64,000 nt of DNA. Source: Hawksworthiomyces lignivorus (lineage: Eukaryota > Ascomycota > Sordariomycetes > Ophiostomatales > Ophiostomataceae). Location: contig NTMA01000001.1 in assembly GCA_002917075.1 (NCBI GenBank), positions 744,001-808,000 of the forward strand, in the 5' to 3' direction. The position numbers and the translations under genes are program-made. This document shows, one piece after another, positions 33,038-44,211 of this stretch (the stretch's first letter is position 1; each line of letters opens with the position of its first letter). The notes beneath the pieces are model-generated. The model was not told where the DNA came from. It made no database searches and saw only the letters and a list, made by a program, of their open reading frames with translations.

Positions 33038-34321
33038 ATGGCCAAAAGTGCCGACTCTACAGCTCTCGGTGTCGACTGCAACGGCCGTACGTCGGTGTCG
33101 GCTTCCCGAAGAGGCGTGCGGACCTCGACTGCGGGGAAGGGCCGGCACCCAACCATAGGAAAGCAGGACGGCAAACGCGACAGGGAGGCCGGCTGTAGAG
33201 AGGCTCGGCCCAGCCCATGGGAAACCGGGAAGTGGAAACGTCAAAAGCATAATACATCGCCTCCCTTTGCCTGCCCGTTTGCCCGGTTTGATCCCGCCCA
33301 CCACATGGACTGTTTGACTTTCGACTTGAGACGCATTCAGGACGTCAAGCAGCATCTCAAACGCAAGCACTATTCTCCTCCCTACTATTGTGCCACATGT
33401 CAGAAAGAATTCCCTAGCTGTCATCTGCGTAGCGAGCACATTAAAGAGGGGACCTGCACCGCCTACTCGCCCCACCAAAATGAAGAAGACCTTTCTACTA
33501 GACTCATACTGCCCGACAAACAAAATGAGCTGCGAACCCGTCTAGGCGGATCGGACGTGGAGATATGGTACGGCATATGGGAAGTTCTTTTCAGGGATAC
33601 ATCGCGACCAATAAGCCCATACCGAATGAACTTGGCAGAGGTGACTACGGGTGCATTGCGCGGCTGCTGGAGACAACACAGATCAGCAATCACGTCCAAT
33701 GTTCTCCGGACACTGTCTTGCGACGCCAGCTTTAATGTTGTCCAGCTACAGCTGCCGGCACTATTGCCGATAATTTTGAACAGTTTAGTCATTGAATTAG
33801 AAGAAAAAATGCACTACGGAGGCTCTTCCGCCCAGCAACTGTCGCCGGCAAGTGATCATCTTGGAATGGATGGGAGTATTGTTACCTCCGCAGAGATGCA
33901 TTGTCATTCTGAGAGGTCCAGCATTAGCAGTACGTTGACGGAAAATAGTCTAATCATCTGCCCATCTCCGCAGCCGCAGCTTAGCACACCAGGGTCACAA
34001 TCAGAGCTTAATTTAGCCCTGCAGTTCCAGTTTGTGCCTACGCTTTCCAATGGATGCGATGAACTACTCGGCGGTCCCTTGGCTTTTAAAGAAGAAGACG
34101 CTAGGGATATACTTGGGATGTATCGGCTTCCTGCAGACACAGAACAAGCCATGAACACACCTTTCGAAATCTGCGATAACAGCTTTACTTCTATCAAGAC
34201 ATGGGATGTCATGGGTGTTAGAGAGCCCCTAATTACTGAACTCTCGGAGGATTCCAGTACATGGACATGGCCATCACATTTAGATTCAGATCGAGCTGAT
34301 TGTTACAACATTCAACGCTAG
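33038..34321 (+). CDS. Cys/His two-module zinc-finger-like protein (paralogue 3)
   Basis: A single exon of 427 residues from the ATG at 33038, on the opposite strand to paralogues 1 and 2. The N-terminus is basic (GKQDGKRDREAG). The module is C-x12-C-x13-H-x4-H (ACPFARFDPAHHMDC to KQHLKRKH), then C-x2-C-x12-H-x5-C (CATC to HIKEGTC). A Trp segment follows (VEIWYGIWEVLFRD), matching the Trp-rich part of paralogue 2. The rest is Ser-rich without known domains. This copy has the most regular spacing and a typical amino-acid composition, so it may be the best template for the family. The function is unknown. Confidence 0.75.
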   Translation: MAKSADSTALGVDCNGRTSVSASRRGVRTSTAGKGRHPTIGKQDGKRDREAGCREARPSPWETGKWKRQKHNTSPPFACPFARFDPAHHMDCLTFDLRRIQDVKQHLKRKHYSPPYYCATCQKEFPSCHLRSEHIKEGTCTAYSPHQNEEDLSTRLILPDKQNELRTRLGGSDVEIWYGIWEVLFRDTSRPISPYRMNLAEVTTGALRGCWRQHRSAITSNVLRTLSCDASFNVVQLQLPALLPIILNSLVIELEEKMHYGGSSAQQLSPASDHLGMDGSIVTSAEMHCHSERSSISSTLTENSLIICPSPQPQLSTPGSQSELNLALQFQFVPTLSNGCDELLGGPLAFKEEDARDILGMYRLPADTEQAMNTPFEICDNSFTSIKTWDVMGVREPLITELSEDSSTWTWPSHLDSDRADCYNIQR

Positions 34322-35594
34322 AGGGAGTAAGTTAGGTGATACGTTCAAAGTCCGACTTATATAGTTTAGCATAGCCATAATGTAAGTGAGAGGAGGTATG
34401 AGAGACCCGTATATATATTAGGTTGAGAATGCCGTATCGTGCAGTAACTGGAATATGGAGGAGCGGATATTTTGACACAGCTGTTTTGCGTCTACGCTGT
34501 CACTTGATTCATTTCGGTGAAGCTTTTGCAGAGACTGCCACATGTCTCTTCTCATGGAATTAGATCTATATTACACTCAAGGGTAGCTCGATACGGAGTT
34601 TGATAGGTGCACTTCCAATTTTAGCTGTGCGACTACCCCATACGTATGCCTATTTAAAAACTAAAGAAAGCAAAACGTGACAAATGTCCTTACATGTAGC
34701 ACCGTCGCATGTTTGGATAGAGGAGAAATCAGTATTGACAAAACCAAGCATGTGCAGAATGAAGACGAGTTCAAAAGATCGATGAAGTGTGCCCCTTAGC
34801 TCAACTTCGCCAATATTATTTTTATAGTATTCTTCAAATAGATCTTCCTGCCCAGTATCTATGAGCCCCAGTGGGAAAGCAATAGGAGTAAGATGACAGA
34901 ACATAATAATCATTTATCAATGGAGACGAATAGAATGGAAACAGAAATTGCCGCGTCGCCAGGACTTAGTATCAAAGCAAACGAGAATATGGTTTTTTAA
35001 ACTATTTTAAATAGCAACGGATAACCAATTTTGATGATATGGTGAGATTAATAATTTTGGGGAATTTCCCCTCTCTAACACTCGTAATTCCTTCGGCGGT
35101 GAGTTTCCGCTCAATACGACGTATACGAAGCAGATCTCATTATCGAAGAGATTTCACCTTTTGACCATGTGTCTGTGTTGAATCCCACCCCAGCTAACCT
35201 AGAGAGGCTACCGCTTTTATTTCCACTGTCAGCGGGTTTCCCACAGATTATACATTGCAAATATGAGTTATTTCAATGGCCATCTGGAGCTGGCCTGTAG
35301 ATCAGAAACGGGATAGCTCGAACCCTACAGTGCAGTACCAATTCACAGGGCCTAGTACGATCGCCTGCGACTGTGTCGGGCTGCGCCAACCGCGGTCACA
35401 GCCTGGTTTGGGCGTTGTTCACGCTCTTACCGCCGCGCAGCCCCAAGTGAATGCCAAGCCAAAGCAAACAAAAACTCTAGGTAATCACTGCCAAGCAACT
35501 AATAAGTTGAGCTCAAGAAGTATCGCTTTAGCATTATCTGTGCATCTATGGAGCAGCGGCAGAATTAAACCCGAAGGCAAGCAAGCGAGACATC
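34322..35594. other. intergenic
   Basis: About 1.3 kb with no supported gene. A long plus-strand frame at 35276-35710 overlaps the signal-peptide exon of the next gene in another frame and looks like noise. Confidence 0.45.
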
Positions 35595-36932
35595 ATGCAT
35601 TTCAAGAGGCGATTTCCGTGGCTTGCCTGCCTGCTTTTTGGAGAAAAGCGCTGCACAGGTGTGTTCATAGCTTATCCAAGAGAAAAGCCAAGCGGAGAAG
35701 CCTAATCTAGAATGCTCTACCAGCGCAAACCGGTTCCCCATGTGGCAAGACGAATCCGAGAAACTCGACGACCGTCTTTACCAGCCCCAAGGCTCTCATG
35801 TCTGCCCTGACCGATTCCGCGGGCTTTCCGTGCGAAACCTACACAGGCGATATCACCATCGCTCCCACAACCAACTACAACTTTGCAGATTACATGGAAA
35901 TCGGTTCATCTCTCTCGGTGCTAGATGGCAGCATCCTTGTCAACTGCTCTGGGGTCACAACTGACGCACGATCAGGTTCAGCCGGTTACCCTAGTACGTT
36001 CGACATGTTCACATCTCTGGGTACCACCACGGGCTCAATTTCGATCGTGGGCTGCTGGACTTTTGAGTTCCTCGATCTTTATTCCCTTGCGACGCTCGGC
36101 GGCGATCTTAACGTCTACGGAAACCCAGAACTCTCCTCATTTCTCCTCTACGGCCTGAAGAATGTCAACGGGTCGCTGCACCTGCGACCCGAGATTGCGG
36201 ACTCGACAGGTACAGCAACTGTAGATCTGAACGATTTAACCACTGTGGGGGGCGATATCAACATCACAGGTCCTGTGTTCACGTTGAGAGAGACCCGGAA
36301 TAGCACGTATGGCACGATGGATTGCAATAGACCACTTATCAACTAGACTGCCAATAAGCTAACTCTCTTACTTTGCCAGGGCACCCAATCTCACGTCCGT
36401 CCAAGGTTCTGTGTTTATCAACTCGACCGCGCTATTGAACTGCGCCCCATGGCAGCAACTCAACGCGTCAGGCGTCATTAAGGGCACCCTTTTCTGTGAG
36501 AGCCCCCTCAGAACCAGCGTGGGCGGTGGAATGAACTTGGCTCCTGGAGCCCTAGCCGGCATCGTGGTTGGGGGCGTGGCGGCAGTTGCGCTGCTTGTGG
36601 CGGTTTATTATGTCGTGGCAATACGACGCTCCCGCCGCGGCCGAGCTTCAGAAGCAAAATGGCAGGGCGCTTCACCGGTAGTCGAATTGCCAGCGATAGG
36701 CTCACAAAATGCTGCCGCCGGAGCAGAGCTGCCAGCCTTCGGTGTAGCAATCGAACTCTCTGGTACGAGCAAACTGCCGCAGTTGTCAGATGCTTTAAGG
36801 CCCTACCAGGCCGAAATGAATGAGACAGAACGCTTTGTGCAGGCCCCAGATCGGAGCCAGATGGAAGTAGTGACACAGCAGTATCAACATCTTTTCTCAC
36901 CTGAAGATCCTAGTGTCAAGACGCCACATTGA
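35595..36932 (+). CDS. ECM33-like receptor-L-domain protein with a transmembrane segment
   Basis: Three exons: 35595-35660, 35711-36282, 36380-36932; 1191 nt, 396 residues. The small first exon (MHFKRRFPWLACLLFG) reads as a signal peptide; this join is the least sure, and the ATG at 35798 is the fallback start. The body holds short beta-strand/turn repeats of the ECM33/SPS2 type (GDITIAPT, GSSLSVLDGSILVN, GSISIVGC, GGDLNVYGN, GSLHLRP, GGDINITG, GSVFINS) with many N-glycosylation sites. The end is unlike the GPI-anchored relatives: a helix (LAGIVVGGVAAVALLVAVYYVV) is followed by RRSRRGR and a ~95-residue cytosolic tail. It is therefore likely a single-pass plasma-membrane or wall-associated protein. 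Confidence 0.75.
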
Positions 36933-37154
36933 GTTGTGGACAAGTTGCATAAGACGAAGAACATGACTTTTTCATGTACTTTAGCATGTATTAATTATTT
37001 CAATTGTGTAATATTTAAGATAAGCATATTGTACTACATTTTTCGACCTTTCTCGTATCATTAAAAAGGTATTCATGTCTAGGTGGCCAGAACGATAATA
37101 GTGTGTCTTTTTCTGATTATTTTGCCACGACTTGTGGCGGCCCAGGGGTATTCT
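36933..37154. other. convergent spacer
   Basis: Short AT-rich interval between two converging genes. Nothing else seen. Confidence 0.5.
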
Positions 37155-38675
37155 CTACAACCGAGCAACTGGTTGGGACAGACTCGACTGCCACAACTCG
37201 AGAATGGCGTTTCTCTTCGAATCAAGGCGCGCTTGTGTGGTCTCATAGAGGCGTGGCACGCCGGTGTTCACGAAGCTAGCGTCTCCCATGGCCATAGCAG
37301 CTACACCCTTTGCTGACAAGAAGACCTGTGGCATACCATGGCCTGAAAATCCGGCAATGATAAGCTGGTTACTTCGTCTGGGCACAGCGCCGACATGCGG
37401 CATACTGTCCGACGAGTATCCCATGACTGGGAAATTAGCTAAGAGAGGTTGAAAGAACGGGGAAAGATAGGGCGGAGGAAACACTTACTTCCCGTCCATA
37501 CTTTGGTGATCTTGGCGTCGGTCCTCTCCCAGGCGGTAAAGTTGCGCTGCATGTAGCCGTCAAAATAGTGCGCAGCTTGATTGATCAGCTTGTCGTCGCT
37601 AACATTGTCATACCAGCAGCTAAGATCGGCAAGGTACTCGGATCGGCCGCCACCCACAACGATACCGCCGTCTAGCCGCGGGATCAGGTACTCGTAGCTC
37701 GTGGGCGACCAGCGCAGCATATAGGACATGGGCAGCGATGGCGCCGACTCTCCTGGCGACGTTGCAATATGGCTGCAGATGCCGCGCACAGGCACAATGT
37801 GGTCCTTGTACTCGGGCAAAAGCGATGCGGTATAGGCATTTGTAGCGTAGATAACTTTGCGTGCGCGGATGGTACCGCGCTCTGCTGTTTCCAGAGTAAG
37901 CCAGCCAGCGGCGTCGGGTGCCCGGCTGGCGGCTGTCACGGGCGTGTTCGTTTGCAGGTTGACGCCGCCCTGCACAGCGAGGGTGAGGAGGGCGTGGATT
38001 AGCTTGTAGGGAAAGAGGTGGCCGGCTGTATAGGTAAAACAACCCTTGGCGCCGCGAACGCCAGACAGCTGCTCAGCCTTGGCGCCGCGCACTGTGAAGA
38101 TGTCCTTGATGACGGGGACACCACCCTGGCGCAGAAGATCCGCTCCGGCCTGCATGTGCTCATGCATGGCATCAGTCATGGACACGTCACAACACCGTGT
38201 GAGGACAAAGTCGCAGTCGATGCCGTTCTCCTCAATTACTTTTTTGATGGCCGGGACGTGGGCGGCTTCGAAGCTGGCGCACTCGGTTGCTGCCGCAATG
38301 CCGTGTTTGGCCGCAATGGCTGCCGGTCGGTTATATAGGTCTGGTTTGAGCTGGCCGCCTAATTCCGGTCCGAGGACAAATTTAGTCAGAGTTCAGTTTC
38401 CAGGTGCCAAGCGCATCACACCACATACCATTCCGGCCTGTGGCGCCAGAGCAGGCCTGACGAGCTTCGAGTATGATAATCCTTGGCACAGGCAAAGAGT
38501 GATCTTTGCAATATTGTAGGATGTGGTATGCGGTAGAGGCGCCTGCGTAGCCTGCGCCGACGATGGCAATGTCTACCTCCGCTGGCAAGTCTGGGGTACT
38601 GCGATGGTTGTCCAGTGGCAGCGGCTCCGCCCGCCAGAAGGAGGTAGTGGAGTTGGGCACCGGCAGCTTCGACAT
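37155..38675 (-). CDS. FAD-dependent oxidoreductase, DAO family (amine/amino-acid oxidase type)
   Basis: Three exons: 38675-38429, 38358-37489, 37426-37155; 1389 nt, 462 residues. The dinucleotide fold starts near residue 36 (DIAIVGAGYAGASTAYHIL). CSGATGRNGGQLKPD across the first intron is typical of the PuuB/ordL-type branch of the DAO family. Later landmarks are RKVIYATNAYTASLLPEY, PVRGICSHIA, YLIPRLDGGIVVGGG, WTGIMGYSSDSMPHVG and GFSGHGMPQVFLSAKGVA, the last being the C-terminal FAD loop. Relatives oxidise secondary amines or amino acids, and gamma-glutamylputrescine oxidase is a bacterial example. Whether this enzyme feeds the GABA genes at 48-58 kb is a hypothesis. No signal peptide and no SKL-type ending. 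Confidence 0.88.
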
Positions 38676-39465
38676 GGTCTCGACTGTTTCCTTTAGAAAT
38701 AAAACACCGGCAAAACGTTTGATACCAACACAAGAAACACAAAAATAATTTAGAACTCCTCAGGAGATAAGGAACACGCAATTGAGCACAGCACACCCGC
38801 TACAGATCTGTTGCCCTTATACGATGTACAACATCGGACTCTGGCTTTGAAGAAGGAAGCGGTATCGCAGATTTAGTTCTGAATAGTCACATGTTCGCAG
38901 CTGTACCTGGCCATGGTTATGGCATTATGCTTCCTCAACAAATATCTACTGGCGGAAATAATCGTGTGCCCCACGTTCTCCTAGTTCATGTCGCCGGGCC
39001 GGTGCACAATATCGAAGCGATTGCAGGACTAATTGCCGAGTAAGACCGGGATGCCACAGCAAATGGGTTCATAGTTGAGAAAAGGAAAAGAGAAAAATAA
39101 TAAAATGAAAGAGAACTAGTGTCAGACACGAAAGCACTTGCTGTCTTTGTCATGGCAGTGGATGTGAAATAAGGAAGTTGTTAGGCAGCTGAGTATCAAC
39201 AGCTTATGACTATGATGTTGTGAGAGGAGCGTCTCATAGATTTTATAGACATAGTGGATTACAAGACTGGAGCAGTGAATCCGGAATTAGGAACTTGGAG
39301 GTATTCTAGGCGTAAGAAAATGAACTTTAGCCTTGAAATTGATCATTACAATGAGGATTGCATATTATATACATTTAAAAAAAAAACAAAGCCTAGATTG
39401 CTGAGAGAATGCCATATCGTCTTGCATATATACAGAACCTTGCTCCAATATTTCGGCAGCTTATC
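38676..39465. other. intergenic
   Basis: Promoter side of the FAD oxidase and 3' side of the ABC transporter. No gene supported. Confidence 0.5.
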
Positions 39466-42400
39466 CTATTCCGCCTTCTTGGACGTTTTGGTTCGTAGTT
39501 TCATGAGACCATAGACTAACGCGTACGAACTGAGGACAAAAATCACCACAATGCCCGCGTCCCGCCAGCCATCGCTGTATTTGTTAATATTTACTGTATA
39601 CAGGTAATCGGTGCCTGAGCGGTACTGGCATACGCGGCAAAGCGAAGTGTCGTCGGGGTTCACGAGATGGTTGAGTTGGCCGTAGCCTTGGAGATAAATA
39701 CTAAGGAATTCGCCGCAGGTCTGGCCCTGAGGCGGATTGAAATAGGCAAATTCATCTTTCTCGCAGCTCACATCGACGCCCCAGGCGTTAAAAACAAGCA
39801 GGCCGCTCATCAGGTAGTTGAAGGGGTTGAGGTAATACATCCAGTACCGCCAAAACGGCTGGATCTCAGAGTAGGGTACGAGTACGCCACAGAAAGCCAG
39901 CAAGATGCCAAGCACAAACGGATTGACCAGGTGGGCAAACACGGCGTTTGGAGCATAGGCCGCCACGAATTGGCCGATGCCTGTGTACAAGAACTCGTAC
40001 ATGAGGACCATGAAATAAGTAGAGCCAGCGCGGCTGGTTGCATGCGGAAAGCCGACGGTGTAGTACCAGCAAAAAAAGTAGATAACAGAGCAGAGAATGA
40101 GGTAGGGGATCTCAGACACGATCAATGCCGTTACGAATGCGATCCACGAATACATTTTGGCCTTCTTCTCGCGCGTCTCGAAAATGTCGCGGCGCTCAAT
40201 AAACAGAGGCTGCAGCTGATTGATGACACCCGGCGCGACGAACACAAAGTTGAAGATGGCAAAGAGGCGCATCTGCAGGTCGAGGACGGATGAGCCAATC
40301 TTCCAAAAGGAAAAGCCCGTAAAGAGGCCAGTCAGAATATGAAGGTAAACTTTGTTGTTGATGTAGTCCGTGTTGCGGTAGAGCGCGCGGTGCATGCGTG
40401 TCGAGGTGACGCGGATCTGCTCCCAGAGCGGCGCGGCAAACTCGCTATCGTCGTCGCTGAGCGGCGCAGGCGCAGATGCGGTTGAGTCATACGTAGCATT
40501 CGTTGCGCTAGATCGCGTGCGGCTGAGTCCAAGGTCGGCGGCGGGATCACTGGCAGCAGCAGCCGTGTGATGCCCGCTCATGTGGCTCCGCAAGCTCTCA
40601 GCCATGCTGTGGATGCTCGCTCGGCTGCGCGTCTGCGTCAGTGTGAGCCGCGGCTTGGCTCTCGCTTCCAGTATCATACGATCCAGCTCCGCGTCCATAG
40701 CCGCCTTCTCCGGCGAGTCCAGCCAGATCTGGTGCCAGTCCTTGTTCTGCGATAAACGACCCGACACGACGTCAATCATGTGCTCGGCAGGGTTTACGCC
40801 GGGCGGGCACGGAGCACCATAGCGCGCAAAGTATGAGCGGATGGCCTGCGTGCTTGCGTCTTCGATGTGGCCCGACGAGTCGATCGAAGCATCATGCGCA
40901 CGGCTGCTGTCATCGGAGCGGACACCAATGTCACCGAAGTAAACCATCTTGCCACCCATGGTCAGAAGCAACAGCGTGTCAAACTGGGCAAAGAGCTGAG
41001 CCGACGGCTGGTGAATTGTGACGAGCACGGCCTGGCCAGCGTCAGCGAGCTTGCGCAAAAAGCGGACGGTATTGAACGCCGACTGGCCATCGAGACCCGT
41101 CGTGGGCTCATCTAAAAAGATGAGCAGGCTCGGCTTGGCCACGAGCTCCACGCCGATAGTGACGCGCTTGCGCTGCTCAACCGATAGACCATTGCCAATT
41201 TCGCCAATGAGCGTGTCGGCAAGGTCGTCCAGCTCGAGGAGATTGATAATCGTATCGACATATGCCAACTTCTCGGCACGCGGCGTGCGGCGGTCCTGCC
41301 GCAGCAGGGCCGAGAATTCGAGAGCCTCGCGCACGGTGGCCATCGGTTCGTGGACGTCGAGCTGCTCGCAGTATCCCGTCGAGCGCTGAAAGGAGAGGGG
41401 CAGCGCACGGCCGTCGACGAGCACGCTGCCTTTGATAACACCCTCAGTCTTGCGCTGTGCTAGCACGTCTAGCAGCGTCGTCTTGCCGGCGCCCGATGAG
41501 CCCATCAGCGCACCAAGCATTCCTGGGCGCACCCATCCCTGTACGTCATCAAGCAATTTGAGGTCGTGACCGCCGGCCTGCACGGTGTAGTTGAGGTGCT
41601 TCCATGTAAAAATGGCTGTATTCTTCATGAGGGCCGGTGAAGAGCTGTCCGACACATCGTTGTTGTCGGATGATGAGTTGTTTTCAGGACCAACTGACTC
41701 CCCAGAACTGCCAGAACCCCCACTGTTAGCAATCTCCTTGTTTTTGCTGTTCGTGCCAGCCACATCATCGGCATGATCGCCGGCCTCTTCGTCTGGCAGC
41801 TTTACTTTGTGTGCCTTTTCGCGAGGGATCAGTAGTGCTGGGCCGCTCTCCGAGGCCGAGCGCCACTTGGCTGTGGCCACAATGGTGACGCCGACAAAAA
41901 AGGCCCACCAAGCCCAGAGAATACCAAAATTGCGCCAAACATGGCCGTGGCTGTAAGAGAGCGCGTTCAGATAGGAATCACCCTCGACAGTGGTTGAGAA
42001 CAGCGTGGCGCCGGGCACACCGGCACAGGACTGGTAGGGAGCCGTAATATTTTCATAGCCGGGTCCGCGAGGGATGAGGTTGATGCCGGTGCAGGCGACA
42101 ACAGCACCGGCAAGCTCGTTGGACAGCAGTGCATCAAAAGCGTAGGACATTGGAGAGATCCAGTAGACCCAGACGAACCAGGGGTGCATCGCCGGCTTGA
42201 AGATCATGTATCCAGAATACGTCAGAAAGGCAATCATGAGGATGCCCATGATTTTGCTGGCGGCGTCAAAGGTGCGGCAGATAGCGCCAACAGCACGACA
42301 GAGGGCTGTGATAGTCATGCTGATGGTAAAGAGGAGAATCCAAAAGGTGAAAAAGGCTGCGGGCGTCCTCTTCAGGTTGACCATAAAGTAGAGCACAAGC

Positions 42401-44211
42401 GAAAAGTAGGAGACGATGAACAGCGTAACTGGGATGTCGGCCGAGATCTGGGCGATGCAAAAGGCGGCAGGATTGAAGAGAGCAGCGTGCCGTTGTTCCA
42501 TCATGATGGGTCGGCCTTCGAACGAGCTCATGACCTCAGGCATGGCTAGCATGGTGAAGAAGACGAGTGAGAAGAAGAGCGCACCGCCTTTGAGAAAGAG
42601 CCCAAGCGAGTCGTCGGCGGCGTTGTAAAAGAGCGAGCCAACGATCAGCACCATGACGAGGCAGACGCACTGGCGGGCAATCAGAGTGGGCTTGTCGCCC
42701 CAGAGGATCTGGTACTGGCGGATGACACAGGCACGGACCTGCTCGGCGAAGCCGACTGTTAGCGGGCTGTTGCGACCCAGCAAACCGACAAAGCGGTTGT
42801 CGCGGAGAGCGGCAATGCGCGCCTTGCAGCGCTCCGTGGCCGCGTGGGCGGCGTCGGTATCGGGATAAGAGTACTCGAGTTCCATGCGGCGGCGAAGATC
42901 CGATTTTTCGTAGATGGCACGCAGTTGTGAAGCGTTGCGCGGGAAGGTGGCCTCGTGCTCGCGGCGAACGATGCGCTCGGTCGGGACGGTTACACCGGTG
43001 AGGAAATCGGCGACGTTAGCACCCAGACGGCAGACAAAGCCCAGATCTTCCAGGAACGGGCGAGCCTCTTCGGTCGGGCCGTAGTAGATCTGCTGGCCGC
43101 GGTCGAGCACAAGCACCTTGTCAAACAGATTGTAGATGCCGTTGCCAGCCTGGTAGAGTGTCATGACGGTTGTTAGGCCGAGCACATCGGTCATGGCGCG
43201 GACGGCCTTGATGAATTCGAGGGCGCTGAAGAGTCAGTGACGATGAGGAAGACCTTTTTTTTTTTTTTTTTTTTTGGTAGATAGGGAGACCTGAACTTAC
43301 GTATTGGCATCTAGCCCCCGTGTGCAATTATCCCACAAGTAGACCGACCCCTGCGTGGCCATGGCCTCAGCAATGGAAACGCGCTTCCGCTCGCCACCCG
43401 AGACGCCGCGTACAAACGCATCGCCAACTTTGGTGTCAACTGTGTGCTCGATATGCAGACTGCTGAGCAAAAAGTCGCGCATGTGGGTGCGAACCTCTTC
43501 GATCGAGTTGGCGCCCACCGGCACATGAAAGGGCACCTTGAGCCGCGTAGCGAAGTCGAGCGTTTGGTTCACCGTCAGTGTCGGGTAGTGCAGCTCCTCT
43601 TCCGTGTTCATGATGATCTGGCCGCGGTAGTGCCTGGCCTCGGCGGCTGTCATGCTGCCATAGCGGACGTTGCCCTCGACGGTGTCGAAGCCGCGGTGAC
43701 GGTTGGCTAGAATATTGAGCAGTGTGGTACACCCGGCGCCGGGGCGGCCCAGCACCAATAACATCTCACCCGGCCGCACGCAGCCATGGGCGTGGTCGAC
43801 GAGCGTCTTGAGAGGCGGCTTGCGGTGGGCGTCACGAATCGTGCGGATCACGTTGAACTGCGAGATAACATTCTCGTGTAACGCAGCCTCGGCGCTGATA
43901 GCCTTGACGGTCACGTCTTTCCAAGTGATGCCGAGCTCCCCGGCTGGGACGCCTGACTGCTCGTCACGAGCGCGCTGGGTTTCAAGTGTAGCGCGAATCT
44001 TGAGATCCTCTGCTTCGAGAGCGACGACATGGTGAGGTTTCTCTGAGATGGCAGAGGCGGTAGCGGCGGCGGAAGTAGGTTGAGGCAGTGCAGATGCCAG
44101 AAATGATTGTGAATTGGGTGGGTTTAATGAATTCGACGCCGCAGCCGTCGGCTTCTCAGATTCAGCATCCTGCGAAGCATCCGGACTTGAATCTATAGCG
44201 TCAGCGGCCAT
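39466..44211 (-). CDS. PDR-type ABC transporter (ABCG, pleiotropic drug resistance)
   Basis: Two exons, 44211-43301 and 43225-39466, joined over a 75-nt intron that contains a T21 tract; 4671 nt, 1556 residues. It has the full-size PDR order (NBD-TMD)x2. NBD1 has the degenerate Walker [10 protein letters not shown] (residues ~155-163, Cys for Lys), the signature [10 protein letters not shown] and [11 protein letters not shown], as is normal for fungal PDR pumps. NBD2 has the canonical [24 protein letters not shown] and [11 protein letters not shown]. Each TMD has six hydrophobic spans. A long Ser/Asn/Asp/Glu-rich stretch precedes NBD2, and another Ser/Ala-rich insert lies between NBD2 and TMD2. 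Members sit in the plasma membrane and export hydrophobic compounds. No regulator is adjacent. Confidence 0.93.
43255..43275. repeat. T21 homopolymer within the ABC transporter intron
   Basis: On the plus strand this is 21 consecutive T, so the minus-strand transcript has an A-run in the intron. Length may be unreliable in assemblies but cannot shift the reading frame. Confidence 0.85.

Noticed and set aside
35276..35710. 144-codon plus-strand frame
   Set aside because: It conflicts with the signal-peptide exon in another frame and has a composition typical of noncoding DNA.
39667..40293. Plus-strand open frame inside the ABC transporter
   Set aside because: Antisense shadow of TMD2; composition is that of reversed coding DNA.
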